A stretch of 64,000 nt of DNA, taken from NCBI GenBank assembly GCA_005879805.1, contig VBKL01000053.1, forward strand, positions 1 to 64,000, written 5' to 3'. This document shows positions 45,500 to 56,189 of the stretch, piece by piece; position 1 is the first letter of the stretch; the number at the start of each line of letters is the position of its first letter. The translations under genes were made by a program, and so were the position numbers. Source of the stretch: Deltaproteobacteria bacterium. GTDB lineage: Bacteria > Myxococcota > Myxococcia > Myxococcales > 40CM-4-68-19. The notes below the pieces were generated by a model. That model ran no database searches and was not told the origin of the DNA. It saw only the letters and a list, made by a program, of their open reading frames with translations.

Positions 45500-46717
45500 G
45501 TGCGCGAGAAGGGCGAGTTGCTCGAGGCGGCGGGCGCCGGCCCGTCCGCGGCAGAACGTTACTGCCTCACCCCGCACAAGATGCGGGCCGGGCACCGTAT
45601 CGAGGTGCTCGTCGACGGGGCAGCGGCCTATCCGGCAATGCTGTCGGCAATCCTCGCCGCCCGCCGCGAGGTGCTGCTCGAGACGTACATCTTCGAGAGC
45701 GACGCGGCCGGACGCCGCTTCCACCACGCGCTCTGCGAACGCGCCATCGCCGGCGTCGAGGTCCGCGTCGTCGTCGACGGCGCCGGATCCTGGGGCCTGA
45801 CCTCGGCCGACCGGCGAGCGCTGCTCGAGTGCGGCGCGCATCTCGCCACCTTCCACCCGGTCGGACCCTGGCGGGGGCGCTGGGGATGGTCCATCCGCGA
45901 TCACCGCAAGGTGCTGGTCGTCGACGAAGAGGTCGCCTTCCTCGGCGGCCTCAACATCGGCGACGAGTACGCGCCACCGGATTGGGGCGGAAAGGGCTGG
46001 CACGACGTCCACGCCCGCGTCGAAGGTCCCGCGGTCCAGGACCTGCGGCGCTACTTCTTCGACTCCTGGGTCTACGCGAATTCCGACGGTGAGCCCGCTG
46101 TGCGTGCGCTGCCTGCCGCGCACCGCGCCCATCCGCCGCATCCGGCGCAATCTCCGGCCGGCGGAGAAGGCGCCCTCGTCCAGGCGCTGGTGGTAGGCCG
46201 CTTCCGCGATCGAAGGCTCATCGAGCGGAACTTCCAGCACGCCGTCTCCCTGGCCCGGAGCCACGTCTGGAGCCAGAGCGCGTACTTCATCCCCAATCGC
46301 CGCTGGCGCAAGACGTTGCGACGGGCTGCCCGGCGCGGCGTGGACGTGCGCCTGCTCGTGCCCCGGTACAACGACGTCCCCGGCATCCGCGACGCGAGCC
46401 GCTTCACCTGGGGAACCCTTTTGCGCGCGAAGGTGCGCATCTTCGAGTACCAGCCCACCATGCTGCACGCGAAGACCTTGATGGTGGATTCCTGCTGGTG
46501 CTCGATCGGCTCCTACAACCTCGACCAGCGGAGCCTGCAGTACAACTGGGAAGTAGCGCTCTCCATCGTCGATGCCGGCGCATGCCGGGCGCTCGAGGAG
46601 CAGTTCCAGCGCGACCTCCCTCGCAGCGAAGAGGTCAGCTTGCAAGCGTGGCCGCACCGCGGCTTGTGGCAGCGCGTTCGCGAGCAGTTCTTCTATTTCT
46701 TTCGCCTGTGGCTTTGA
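45500..46717 (+). CDS. Phospholipase D-type cardiolipin synthase
   Basis: The protein is 405 residues from GTG 45500, one base after the ferredoxin stop. Two HKD motifs are present: HRKVLVVDEEVAFLGGLN (about residue 134) and HAKTLMVDSCWCSIGSYNLD (about 325). LLETYIFESD and YFIPNRRWRKTL are conserved in ClsB-like enzymes. No N-terminal TM helices, so it resembles ClsB rather than ClsA. It joins two phosphatidyl units to cardiolipin or a related lipid. Terminal aromatic residues (FFYFFRLWL) may insert in the membrane. Confidence 0.9.
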   Translation: MREKGELLEAAGAGPSAAERYCLTPHKMRAGHRIEVLVDGAAAYPAMLSAILAARREVLLETYIFESDAAGRRFHHALCERAIAGVEVRVVVDGAGSWGLTSADRRALLECGAHLATFHPVGPWRGRWGWSIRDHRKVLVVDEEVAFLGGLNIGDEYAPPDWGGKGWHDVHARVEGPAVQDLRRYFFDSWVYANSDGEPAVRALPAAHRAHPPHPAQSPAGGEGALVQALVVGRFRDRRLIERNFQHAVSLARSHVWSQSAYFIPNRRWRKTLRRAARRGVDVRLLVPRYNDVPGIRDASRFTWGTLLRAKVRIFEYQPTMLHAKTLMVDSCWCSIGSYNLDQRSLQYNWEVALSIVDAGACRALEEQFQRDLPRSEEVSLQAWPHRGLWQRVREQFFYFFRLWL

Positions 46718-46743
46718 AGGCTCCCCGGTCGTATGCTTCGAGC

Positions 46744-47093
46744 GTGCTGGATCTTGCCCCGGGGCTGCTCATCGCCGTACCGCAGATGGAGGACCCGAAC
46801 TTCTCGCGCAGCGTGGTGCTCCTCATCGAGCATTCCGACATGGGCGCGATGGGCATCGTCTTCAACCGGCCGGCCGACATCAGGGCGATCCCAACGACTA
46901 CCGTCTCTGCCTGGGGTACGCGGGCTGGGGTCCCGGCCAGCTGGAGCGGGAAGTCGTCGTGGGCGGCTGGCTCACCGGAAAGGCGAGCGCCGAGCGACTC
47001 TTCGAGACCCCTACCGAGAGGGTCTGGGACGCCGCCATCCGCGATCTGGGATTCGATCCCGCCTTCCTCGTCCAGGCGGGCGGGCCGCAGTAG
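46744..47093 (+). pseudogene. YqgE/AlgH (UPF0301) family protein with missing middle
   Basis: GTG 46744 starts VLDLAPGLLIAVPQMEDPNFSRSVVLLIEH followed by MGIVFNRPADI, the family N-terminus. After about 46890 the frame changes and GDPNDYRLCLGYAGWGPGQLEREV continues to the C-terminus ERVWDAAIRDLGFDPAFL. About 60 of the normal 180-190 residues, including the LYxGGPV region, are absent. Non-functional as assembled. Confidence 0.8.
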
Positions 47094-47116
47094 CAGCGCG
47101 GGCCGCAGAGCGGCCC

Positions 47117-47617
47117 TCATTCCGGGGCGAGCACCTTGCGGTAGACGGCTTCGTCGGCGGCCGAGAAGCAACAGAAGACGACCTTCTCCAGCGAATGCCC
47201 GCCGGCGGCAAGGAACCGCTTGACTTCGCGGACCGCGATGCGGGTCGCCCGCTCGATGGGAAATGCGAAGACTCCGGTCGAGATGGCCGGGAACGCGATG
47301 CTGCGCAGGTCGGAGGCGAGGCGCAGGCTCTCGCGATAACAGCTCGCCAGCAAGTCGTCCTCGCCATGGCCCCCGCCGCGCCACACGGGTCCGACTGCAT
47401 GTACGACGTAGCGCGCCGGCAGGCGGTGGCCCCGCGTCCGCTTCGCTTGGCCGGTTTTCGCCCCGCCGAGCGTCTCGCACTCCGCCAGCAGCTCCGGACC
47501 TGCGGCGCGGTGGATCGCCCCATCCACGCCGCCGCCACCTAGCAACGACTCGTTGGCAGCGTTGACGATCGCATCGACGTCGAGCTTGGTGATGTCGCCT
47601 CGGACTACCTCGATCAC
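47117..47617 (-). CDS. Macrodomain protein (O-acetyl-ADP-ribose deacetylase type)
   Basis: The protein is 166 residues from GTG 47615-47617 with GGGAGG upstream. Macrodomain motifs: [26 protein letters not shown] binds ADP-ribose; [26 protein letters not shown] (GVF loop). MacroD-type enzymes remove ADP-ribose from proteins or deacetylate O-acetyl-ADP-ribose. It overlaps the DUF99 gene by 4 bp, so the two are translated together. Confidence 0.93.
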   Translation of the reverse strand: MIEVVRGDITKLDVDAIVNAANESLLGGGGVDGAIHRAAGPELLAECETLGGAKTGQAKRTRGHRLPARYVVHAVGPVWRGGGHGEDDLLASCYRESLRLASDLRSIAFPAISTGVFAFPIERATRIAVREVKRFLAAGGHSLEKVVFCCFSAADEAVYRKVLAPE

Positions 47618-48189
47618 GCTCGCCTCCCGCTCTCTCCGTGCACCACGGCCGCGCCGATGAGGTGCGCGAGCCGCAGCGCCTCGGGGACGTTCCCGCGATC
47701 GGTGAGCCGGCGCAACGCCTCCGCGGTCTCTTCGACCCCCGCCCCCTGCACCTGGAACACGAACGGCGGCACCGAATGGATCGGTCCCGCCCGTGAGATC
47801 CGCGCCAGCCGGCGCTCCGGCGAAGGAAGCCTGCGCAGCGCGGCTTCGAGGAGCGGAAGCCGCGGGGGTCGCCGCATCACCGCCACGCAGGGCTTGCCCA
47901 GGCGCGCGGCCAGGGCGGCGAGATCCACCACGTTGAACCCGCCGAAGGCGATCCCGTCGATGAGCACGATGTGAAGCTGGGGAAGGAACTTCCCGCCTTC
48001 GAGGAGGCGGACGATCTCGCGGGTCGCGTTCCATCCGTCGCGCCGCACCGATCCCGCCACCAGCCCCTCGAAGCGCGTCCCGGCGCACACAGCTCCAAAG
48101 ACGCGCACCTGTCCCGAGGCACGATGCGCGAAGGGAGCGTCGTCGAAGCCTACCGCCCGCAAGGTGCGTGGAGGGCGCGGGAACGGCAC
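47614..48189 (-). CDS. DUF99 family protein (endonuclease V-like fold)
   Basis: The protein is 191 residues. [11 protein letters not shown] is the DUF99 signature, then [31 protein letters not shown] and [14 protein letters not shown]99 is best known in archaea and is structurally related to endonuclease V; the conserved Asp residues fit a metal site. It is the first gene of a pair with the macrodomain protein. Activity is unproven for the family. Confidence 0.85.
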   Translation of the reverse strand: MPFPRPPRTLRAVGFDDAPFAHRASGQVRVFGAVCAGTRFEGLVAGSVRRDGWNATREIVRLLEGGKFLPQLHIVLIDGIAFGGFNVVDLAALAARLGKPCVAVMRRPPRLPLLEAALRRLPSPERRLARISRAGPIHSVPPFVFQVQGAGVEETAEALRRLTDRGNVPEALRLAHLIGAAVVHGESGRRA

Positions 48190-48209
48190 CGAGGCACTAT
48201 ACTTTCCAG

Positions 48210-48485
48210 GTGACGGACGATCTGCGCCGCAAGGACACCGGTCCCCTCGAGGCGAAGCGCGAGCCGCCCGTCGTGGCGCGCCTGGTGGTCGAGATCCGCT
48301 CCGACGGCAGCCGCACCATCGCGCGCGGCGCGGCCGAGGACATGAGCACCGGCGAGCGCGTCTCCATCCAGGCGGAGGGAGCCACTCCGCTCGGCCTCGC
48401 TCTCTCGCTCCTCAAGTCGGCCCTCGAGTTGCCGGCGCTCGCCCGCACGTTCGCGCGCGGATTCTTGCCGCCGGCCAAGAAATAG
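48210..48485 (+). CDS. Small hypothetical protein
   Basis: The protein is 91 residues from GTG 48210 (an upstream GTG at 48168 is possible). A TATACT hexamer lies just before this GTG, so the mRNA may be nearly leaderless if that is the -10 box. Reads VTDDLRRKDTGPLEAKREPP then a compact domain (ARLVVEIRSDGSRTIARGAAEDMSTGERVSI) and a helical tail. No family recognised. Convergent with the NRDE gene. Confidence 0.55.
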   Translation: MTDDLRRKDTGPLEAKREPPVVARLVVEIRSDGSRTIARGAAEDMSTGERVSIQAEGATPLGLALSLLKSALELPALARTFARGFLPPAKK

Positions 48486-48492
48486 GCGCTCC

Positions 48493-49233
48493 TCAGGTCC
48501 GCAAGAGCGCGGTCGCCTGCGCCGAGAGATCGGAAGGGCTGTCCGTGCACGGATGTCCCTCGGTCCAGAGGAGCTCCACCGCTCTGCTCTCGCGGACGAC
48601 CAGCTGGAGCGAAGATCGCGTTCCGTATCCCAGATCGTCGGCATGCACGCACGCGCCTTCGAGCGGAACCTCCCCATGCCGCTGCATCGGGGGGCGGAGC
48701 GTTGCGGCGGAAAGACCCGGATCCGAGAAGAGCGGCGCGCATTCGCGCTTCACCTCCGCCTCCCGAACGCCCTCTCCGGCTCCGTAGCTCCGCTCCGTCA
48801 CGACGAGCAGGAGGCCGGATAGAACCGGGCGGAATTCCAGGCGGACACCGTCGCAGACCGCGATCCACGCCTCGTTCGCGTCGGCGAAGAGCAGATGGAA
48901 GCCGTTGTGGCGATTGCCGGGCACCTTCCCGATCCGTTCCTTTGCCGCGCTGGCGGTCGCGGAGCGGAGCGCTTCGAGCACCAGCTCGCCGCGCGAGGCA
49001 CGTCCCGGATCGAGCACCGCGCCCCGCCGGTTGGTCAGGCAGGCGAACATGCCGCGGGCGTTGAGTCCCAGCCAGGTCCCGCCGCTCCTGAGATCGCGCG
49101 GCAGCAGTACAGGGTCGGGCCCGGGCTCTACTTGCGCGGCGCGAGCCGGCCGGGCGAGGAATTCGTTCCGGTTCCCAGTGGCGGCGAGGACGATCCCCGG
49201 CGCCGGACGTAGCGCGAAGACGAGCGTGCACAT
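48493..49233 (-). CDS. NRDE (TANGO2) family protein
   Basis: The protein is 246 residues. It begins MCTLVFALRP with GNRNEFLARPA (the NRDE motif, here NRNE), GGTWLGLNARGMFACLTNRR and RHNGFHLLFADANEAW. The N-terminal Cys2 suggests an N-terminal nucleophile fold. Members affect heme or lipid handling in other organisms. Bacterial role unknown. Confidence 0.88.
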   Translation of the reverse strand: MCTLVFALRPAPGIVLAATGNRNEFLARPARAAQVEPGPDPVLLPRDLRSGGTWLGLNARGMFACLTNRRGAVLDPGRASRGELVLEALRSATASAAKERIGKVPGNRHNGFHLLFADANEAWIAVCDGVRLEFRPVLSGLLLVVTERSYGAGEGVREAEVKRECAPLFSDPGLSAATLRPPMQRHGEVPLEGACVHADDLGYGTRSSLQLVVRESRAVELLWTEGHPCTDSPSDLSAQATALLRT

Positions 49234-49297
49234 GGGGGCGCAACCGTAGCAGATGAGTCATGCGGGTAGGCGAGTTGTGCTCTACAGTGCCGCCCCC

Positions 49298-50294
49298 ATG
49301 CCCACCCCTCGCAAAACGCAACTCCGCAAGCCGTTCCAGAAAGCGCGGCGCGTCGATCCCCGGCCGATCACCGGGCGCGAATCCGCCCGCGACCTCCTCG
49401 AGCACGCCTTCGGCGCTTATGTCGGCCGCCAGGTGCGCACCGCCCACGAGCTCATGCGGCGATCGATCGCGGAGGACTGCAGCATCTTCCTCACGCTGTC
49501 CGGCGCCATGACGCCAGCCGGCCTCCACCAGAGCTGCCTCATCCCGCTCATCGAGAACGGGATCGTCTCCGCGCTGACCACGACGGGCGCGAACCTCTAT
49601 CACGACGCCCACCGGATCATCGGGCACGCGATCCGCGAGGTGAACCCGAACGCGGGCGATCTGCAGCTGCGGCTCGCCCGCGTCATCCGCATCTACGATC
49701 TCGGGTTCTGGGAGGAGGCGCTCCTCGACACCGACCGGCTCTTCAGCGCGCTCATGCAGGGACCCGACTACCAGCGCAGCATGACCACGCCACAGTTCCA
49801 TGCCCTGCTCGGCCGCGATCTAGCACTACGCGCGGCACGAGGTGGGGAGCGGGCGTCTCGCCATCTGGATCCTCGGCGGAGGGGTCCCGAAAAACTACAC
49901 GCTCCAGGGCGAACCACTCCTCGATCAGATCCTCTTCGTGCCCACCACCGGTTTCGACATCGACGTGCAATTCTGCGTCGACCCGGTGGACAACGGCGCC
50001 CTCAGCTCATGCCCGGCGGGCGAGGGACATACCTGGGGCAAGGTCTCCGTCGAGGCGGTGGAAGCGGGCTCGATCTACGTGCACACCGACGTGACAGCCG
50101 TCTTCCCCTGGCTCACCCATGCGTTGCTCTCCGACCCGAAGATGAAGCGCAAGCCCAAGCGTCTGCTCGACTCGCTCGACGACGCCCGGTCCTTCCTCGA
50201 CAAGGCGGTTGCCAAGAACCGCGGCGAGCTGCTCAAGACGTTGCGCTTCCCGGGAGCCGCGCCGAAGCACGACCCGGAAAGCGTCGTCCGCTGA
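49298..50294 (+). pseudogene. Deoxyhypusine synthase-like protein with missing middle
   Basis: ATG 49298 starts MPTPRKTQLRKPF. FLTLSGAMTPAGLHQSCLIPLIENG and TTGANLYHDAH are deoxyhypusine-synthase family motifs (NAD site), reading to HALLGRDL near 49818. The C-terminal half resumes in another frame: HYARHEVGSGRLAIWILGGGVPKNY (with the Lys position of the family) to the stop at 50294. About 60-70 residues are absent at 49820-49840 and a TAG is created at the join. Bacterial homologues are often homospermidine-type enzymes, so lysine-eIF5A modification is unlikely here. Confidence 0.8.
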
Positions 50295-50297
50295 TCA

Positions 50298-50951
50298 TCA
50301 AGGCTCTTCGCCGGCGAGGATCAGCCAGCGCCCACCGCGACCCTGGGCGTCGGTGATCACCGAGCAAATCTGCTTCTCTCCGGAGTCCTCGACGTCCCAC
50401 GGACCGTCGTACGACCATCGTGCGTCGCACCGGTTCTCGTGGCAGTTCTTCTGCACCGGAACCCCAAGACTGCGCAGCGCCGCATCGCGGAGGGCAGGAT
50501 CCCGCGATACGGCTGCCGCACAGGCGCCGCGGAACTCCGCCGGCTTGCAGAGCGGGCGACCCGAGGCGTGGCACGCCCGCAGCTCGTGCAGTGCCCAACG
50601 CTCTTGCACCTTGCGCGCGCCGAGGAGGACGCCGGTGACCGCGATGGTGACGACCCACGGGCCGACCACGCCGAGGGCGGTCCATCCATAGCGCTCGGAC
50701 CGCCTGCGTCCGAGGATCAGCCCGGTGACGCCGCCGACGAGGAGTCCCGTCACCGAGGCGAAGAGGAGCCAGCGCAGCAGCGAGTCGCCGGTCGGCACCG
50801 GGCCTTCGAACCAGCGCTGCAGCCCCGTGGCCCCCGCCAGCGCAGCGAGGGGCACCAGGAAGATCGCCAGCATCCGCCACGGGAGCGGACGACCGGGTGG
50901 TCCGCCCTGCGGACTACGCTCGCCGGCGGAGCTGGACTCCTCCGGCGTCAC
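50298..50951 (-). CDS. Membrane protein, hypothetical
   Basis: The protein is 217 residues. A Pro/Gly/Ser-rich cytosolic N-terminus is followed by three TM segments (about residues 27-45, 60-82, 92-112) and a soluble C-terminal domain with six Cys (RACHASG, PLCKPAE, GACAAAV, KNCHENRCDARW, QICSVIT), likely disulfide-bonded outside the cytosol. No family recognised. Starts 4 bp inside the next upstream gene; end of the pyr-carA transcript. Confidence 0.7.
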   Translation of the reverse strand: MTPEESSSAGERSPQGGPPGRPLPWRMLAIFLVPLAALAGATGLQRWFEGPVPTGDSLLRWLLFASVTGLLVGGVTGLILGRRRSERYGWTALGVVGPWVVTIAVTGVLLGARKVQERWALHELRACHASGRPLCKPAEFRGACAAAVSRDPALRDAALRSLGVPVQKNCHENRCDARWSYDGPWDVEDSGEKQICSVITDAQGRGGRWLILAGEEP

Positions 50952-51637
50952 CCATGCGCCGCTTCGCCCTGCTTGCGGGCGCGGGGCCCGAGGAAGGGCT
51001 TGTCGAAGTCGTAGATGTTCTCGATGCTCACGTTGCGGAACCGCTCCGACTGGAGCTGCATCCGCTCCAGCTCCCAGAGCAGGTCGCGCACCGGGATCTG
51101 GCCCTGCTTCTTGCGCCGCTTCACCTCGCGCAGGATGGCCCGCCGCATCTCCCGCGGGTGGTAGGTGAACGAGCTGGAGAAGTGGAAGGTGCCGGCCAAC
51201 GGGACGAGGCGAGCCTCGAAAAGGTCGCCCACTTCGAGCCCGTGCATCTGCCGGCGCTCGGTGACGTTGAAATTGTCGCCGGTCACGACGTCGCGCACCC
51301 GTACCTGGCCCTGCTTGGGCGGCCGCAAGAAGCCGCGGCGGCCGCGATACTCGTAGAGCCCGATGCGCGACTGGGTGAGACCCATGATCACGTCCTTGTC
51401 GCGGGCTTCCAGCGTCGCCCCCTGCTCCTGCAGGAAGCGCTGCACCGGGGAGCTGCCGCTCTTCTGCCGATCGAGGAGGTACCAGTTGAAGAAGGCCTGC
51501 ATGCGCTGCTCGAAGCAGCGGTCGTCCTCGTGCACCTCGCCGCCCGTGCCGCCGAAGTACTCCTTCTTCGCGTCGACGATGTCGTTGACGTCGCGCGCGG
51601 CCCAGGCGAGCAGCTGATCGATCTGCGGCTGCACCAT
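50948..51637 (-). CDS. Conserved-looking hypothetical protein downstream of carA
   Basis: The protein is 229 residues, soluble and charged, without Cys-rich or TM regions other than a FFNWYLLDRQKSG stretch. Reads like a folded cytosolic protein (FEQRMQAFFNWYLLDR, DVIMGLTQSRIGLYEYRGRRG). It starts 3 bp after the carA stop and overlaps the next gene by 4 bp, so is co-expressed with pyrimidine genes. Function unknown. Confidence 0.75.
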   Translation of the reverse strand: MVQPQIDQLLAWAARDVNDIVDAKKEYFGGTGGEVHEDDRCFEQRMQAFFNWYLLDRQKSGSSPVQRFLQEQGATLEARDKDVIMGLTQSRIGLYEYRGRRGFLRPPKQGQVRVRDVVTGDNFNVTERRQMHGLEVGDLFEARLVPLAGTFHFSSSFTYHPREMRRAILREVKRRKKQGQIPVRDLLWELERMQLQSERFRNVSIENIYDFDKPFLGPRARKQGEAAHG

Positions 51638-51640
51638 GGC

Positions 51641-52734
51641 CTAGCGCTCGATCATCTGAAGGAACCGGCGGAACAGGTACCGCGAGTCGTGCGGACCCGG
51701 GCTGTCCTCGGGATGGTACTGCACGGCGAACATCCGCGCCTCCGGCACGGCGATCCCTTCGACCGTGCCGTCGTAGAGGTTTCGATGGGTGACGATCGCC
51801 TTTCCGCGAACGCTCGCCTCCTCGGTCGAGAAGCCATGGTTCTGGGAGGTCATGTCGATGGAGTTTCCCACTAGATCGCGCACGGGATGGTTGGCCCCGC
51901 GATGGCCGAACTTGAGCTTGTACGTCTTGCCCCCGACCGCCAGCGAAAGGATCTGGTGGCCGAGGCAGATGCCTAGCACAGGCACCTTGCCGAGCAACTC
52001 CGCCGCCTGCCGATCGGCACCCGTCACCGCGGCTGGATCGCCGGGCCCGTTGGAGAGGACCACCCCGGCCGGCTTGCGCGCGAGGATGTCGGAGGCCTTG
52101 GTTTGCGACGGCACCACCGTGACGCGGAAGCCGGTATCGACGAGCTGGCGGAGGATGCCGCGCTTCACGCCGTAGTCGACCACCACCACGTCATGTCGCG
52201 CAGGCTCCGGTTTCCGGCCGAGGACGCCCTCGTTCCACTCGTAGGCAGTCCTGGTGCTCACCTTGGTAGCGAGATCCTGTCCTTCCATGCCGGGAAGCTT
52301 GCGGGCCTTCTCCACCAGCGCCTGCGCCGACGATCCGGAAGAATCGATGATCCCCTGCTGCGCTCCGGCGCTGCGGAGAACCCGCACGAGGCGACGGGTG
52401 TCGACGCCCTCGATGCCGACCACGCCGTGCCCGGTGAGCCAGGCGAGGAAGGGCTCGTCGCTGCGCCAGTTGCTCGGCTCGCGACACACGCGCCGGGCGA
52501 CGAATCCGGGCACCTGCGGCACGGGCGCCTGCTCGTCGCCGTGGTGGACGCCGTAATTGCCCAGTTCGGCGACGGTGAAGGTGACGATCTGCCCTGCGTA
52601 GGACGGGTCGGTGAGGATCTCCTGGTAGCCGGTGTGGCTGGTGTTGAAGACCACCTCGCCCGCCGCCTCGCCGGAGGCGCCGCAGGCAAAGCCCTCGAAG
52701 ACGTCGCCCGAGGCGAGCGCGAGCGTAGCCTTCT

Positions 52735-52738
<4 letters not shown>
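51641..52738 (-). CDS. carA: Carbamoyl-phosphate synthase small chain
   Basis: The protein is 365 residues. N-terminal domain ATLALASGDVFEGFACGASG and FNTSHTGYQEILTDPSY. Class I glutamine amidotransferase domain: LSNGPGDPAAV, GICLGHQILSLAVGG (nucleophile Cys in GICLGHQ), and VQYHPEDSPGPHD (His, Glu). Supplies ammonia to CarB. ATG overlaps the pyrC stop by 4 bp; part of MPE-pyrB-pyrC-carA on the minus strand. Confidence 0.97.
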
Positions 52739-54095
<1,357 letters not shown>

Positions 54096-54099
<4 letters not shown>

Positions 54100-54965
54100 G
54101 CGGACACCCGCGCGCGAAGGCAGAGAGCCAGCGCCGCCATGCGAACGGCGACTCCGCTGTCCACCTGATCCATCACCAGGCTGCGATCGCTGTCGAGCAC
54201 TTCGGGCGAAAGCTCGACCCCGCGGTTCACTGGACCCGGATGGAGCACGACCGATCCCGGCGGCAAGAGCTCCAGCGTCTTCGGCGTCAGCCCCCAGACG
54301 CGTGAGTAGTCGCGGGCGCCGGGGATGCGGGCGTCGGCGATGCGTTCCTGCTGGATGCGCAAGGCCATCACCGCGTCGGCGCCGCGGAGCGCGTCGGCGA
54401 GGGAGCGGGCCACCTCGCAGCCGAGCTTTTCGATTCCGGCGGGCATCAGCGTCGAGGGTCCCGCCACCCGGACCTTGGCTCCGAGCTTGCTCAGGCAATG
54501 CACGTTGGAGCGTGCCACGCGGCTGTGGGCGATGTCGCCGACGATGGCGATCGACTTGCCTGCGAGCGATCCGAGGCGCTCGCGCAAAGTGAGCGCGTCG
54601 AGCAATGCCTGGGTCGGGTGCTCGTGGAATCCATCGCCGGCATTGATCACCGTCGACTGCACGACCCGGGCAACCGCCCGCGAGGCGCCGGCGCAAGGAT
54701 GCCGGACGACCAGCACGTCGGCACCGATCGCCTCCAGGTTGCGGACCGTGTCGGCGAGCGACTCGCCCTTGGAGACGCTGGAGGCGTCCTTCTGGAAGCT
54801 GAGCACGTCCGCGCCGAGGGCGTGGGCGGCCATCTCGAACGAGCTGCGCGTCCGCGTGCTGGCCTCGAAGAACAGCGTCACCACCGCCTTGCGCGCGAGG
54901 AGGTCGCGGCGCGACGGCGCCGGCTTTCCCGCCCGCTCCGCCGCGCGCTCGTGCTTGAAGCGGGC
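54096..54965 (-). CDS. pyrB: Aspartate carbamoyltransferase catalytic subunit, 5' end truncated
   Basis: Clear ATCase: FFEASTRTRSSFE (carbamoyl phosphate), HPTQALLDALTL, GDIAHSRVARSN, HPGPVNRGVEL. The homologous frame can be followed upstream to about 54965 (ARFKHERAAERAG, then RRDLLARKAVV) without any start codon at the right place. The first in-frame GTG candidates (about 54884-54887) would omit about 45 residues, including part of the N-terminal domain. The missing N-terminus coincides with the lost C-terminus of the metallophosphatase, so one block spanning both genes is absent. Confidence 0.85.
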
Positions 54966-54966
54966 A

Positions 54967-55545
54967 GTCGCGCGGCTGGCCGCAGCTTCCGATGCTGCAC
55001 AGGTACTTGTTGCCGTCCTCGATGCGGACCTGCTCCTCCCACACGTCCCGCACGTCCGGTCCGAGCAGGAAGGCGCGCTGCAGATGCGAGTGTCCGATGA
55101 AGGTGAGGTGGGGCAATTCGCCGGGTGTGCGCAGGACGAGATCTTCGGCCTGCTCGAGCGCGAAGACGTATTCGAAGGCCGCCGGGTCCCTCGGACTGGC
55201 GTGGCCGTAGAGGACGTTCCCTTCCGGCTGAGTGTAGGGGAGCGAGCGCAGCCAGGTGAGGTTTTCCCGGGTCAGCCGCGCCGCGGTCCAGTCGAGCACT
55301 TCGCGCGCGGCGGCGTAGTAGTAGCTGTAGTCCATCCGTCCGGCGACCGCGGCGTCGTGGTTCCCGAGCACCGAGAACGCGCAGCGCTTGCGGACGAGAT
55401 CGCACGCCTCGTTGGGATTGGCGCCGTAACCGACGGTGTCGCCCAGGCACACGAAACGATCGGCTCCGCCCTGCTCGGCCGCCGCTACGCACGCAGTGAG
55501 CGCTTCGATGTTGGCGTGCACGTCGGTGAGGATGGCGGTCCGCAT
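54967..55545 (-). CDS. YfcE/MJ0936-type metallophosphoesterase, 3' end truncated
   Basis: ATG 55543-55545: MRTAILTDVHANIEALTA; GDTVGYGANPNE; GNHDAAV; LYGHASPRD; FIGHSHLQRA. All metal-binding motifs of calcineurin-like phosphodiesterases are intact. The sequence ends abruptly in GSCGQPRD at about 54967, where family members normally have 30-40 more residues, and runs straight into the pyrB body. Phosphodiesterase or phosphatase; substrate unknown. Confidence 0.85.
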
Positions 55546-55616
55546 CGCGGCGGGGATTGTGAGTACACCGCGCTCCAGAGCGGTGCAACAACCCAAATCA
55601 TGCTAGTTGCGAGGGG

Positions 55617-56186
55617 ATGCGGGCCCTCCCCTTCGCCCTCGCGTCGCTCGTGGCGCTCCCCTTGCTCGCGGCCCCCCTGGAAGTCGAGCTCGGAGGCGGC
55701 ATCGGCAGGGTCCTCAACGGGTCCTACCCCTGGGCTCCGATCGCCTCCGCCCGCCTCGGATCGAGCTCCCCCGGGTTCCGGCCTGGATTCCGGATCTTCG
55801 GGGCGGCGGGCCCTTCGGGAGGCGACGCGGTCCTGCTCCCGGGAGCGAGCGGCAAGGCCGGTTACCAGGCTCTGGCGTTCCTCCTCGACCTCCGCTACTC
55901 ACGATCCTTCGTCTACGCGTCGGGCGGGGTCGGGATCGGGCAGGTCTTCAGCCTCCAGCGCTCCCTCTCCTTCGAGCAGTTCCCGCTGACAGGCAGCCCC
56001 AACGTCGCGCTGCAAGCAAACCTCGGAATCCGGACCTCGGCCTATCCGCGGGTGGGCCTCGAGAGCGGCCTGACGATGTGGAGCGGAATCAAGCGCGAGG
56101 GCCGTGCGGGCGCCGGACCCGGGCCGGAAACCGACATCCGGAAGCTCGGGGCACACTTCCTCTTCACCCTCGCGTTCGGGGGCTGA
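55617..56186 (+). CDS. Putative outer-membrane beta-barrel protein
   Basis: The protein is 189 residues. The signal peptide LALPLLAAP-type cleaves near residue 19. The mature part alternates short beta strands and Gly turns (VELGGGIGRVLNG, FVYASGGVGIGQVF, VALQANLGIRTS, AHFLFTLAFGG), ending in a C-terminal aromatic-rich strand as in barrel proteins. Divergent from the metallophosphatase gene. No named family. Confidence 0.65.
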   Translation: MRALPFALASLVALPLLAAPLEVELGGGIGRVLNGSYPWAPIASARLGSSSPGFRPGFRIFGAAGPSGGDAVLLPGASGKAGYQALAFLLDLRYSRSFVYASGGVGIGQVFSLQRSLSFEQFPLTGSPNVALQANLGIRTSAYPRVGLESGLTMWSGIKREGRAGAGPGPETDIRKLGAHFLFTLAFGG

Positions 56187-56189
56187 GGC

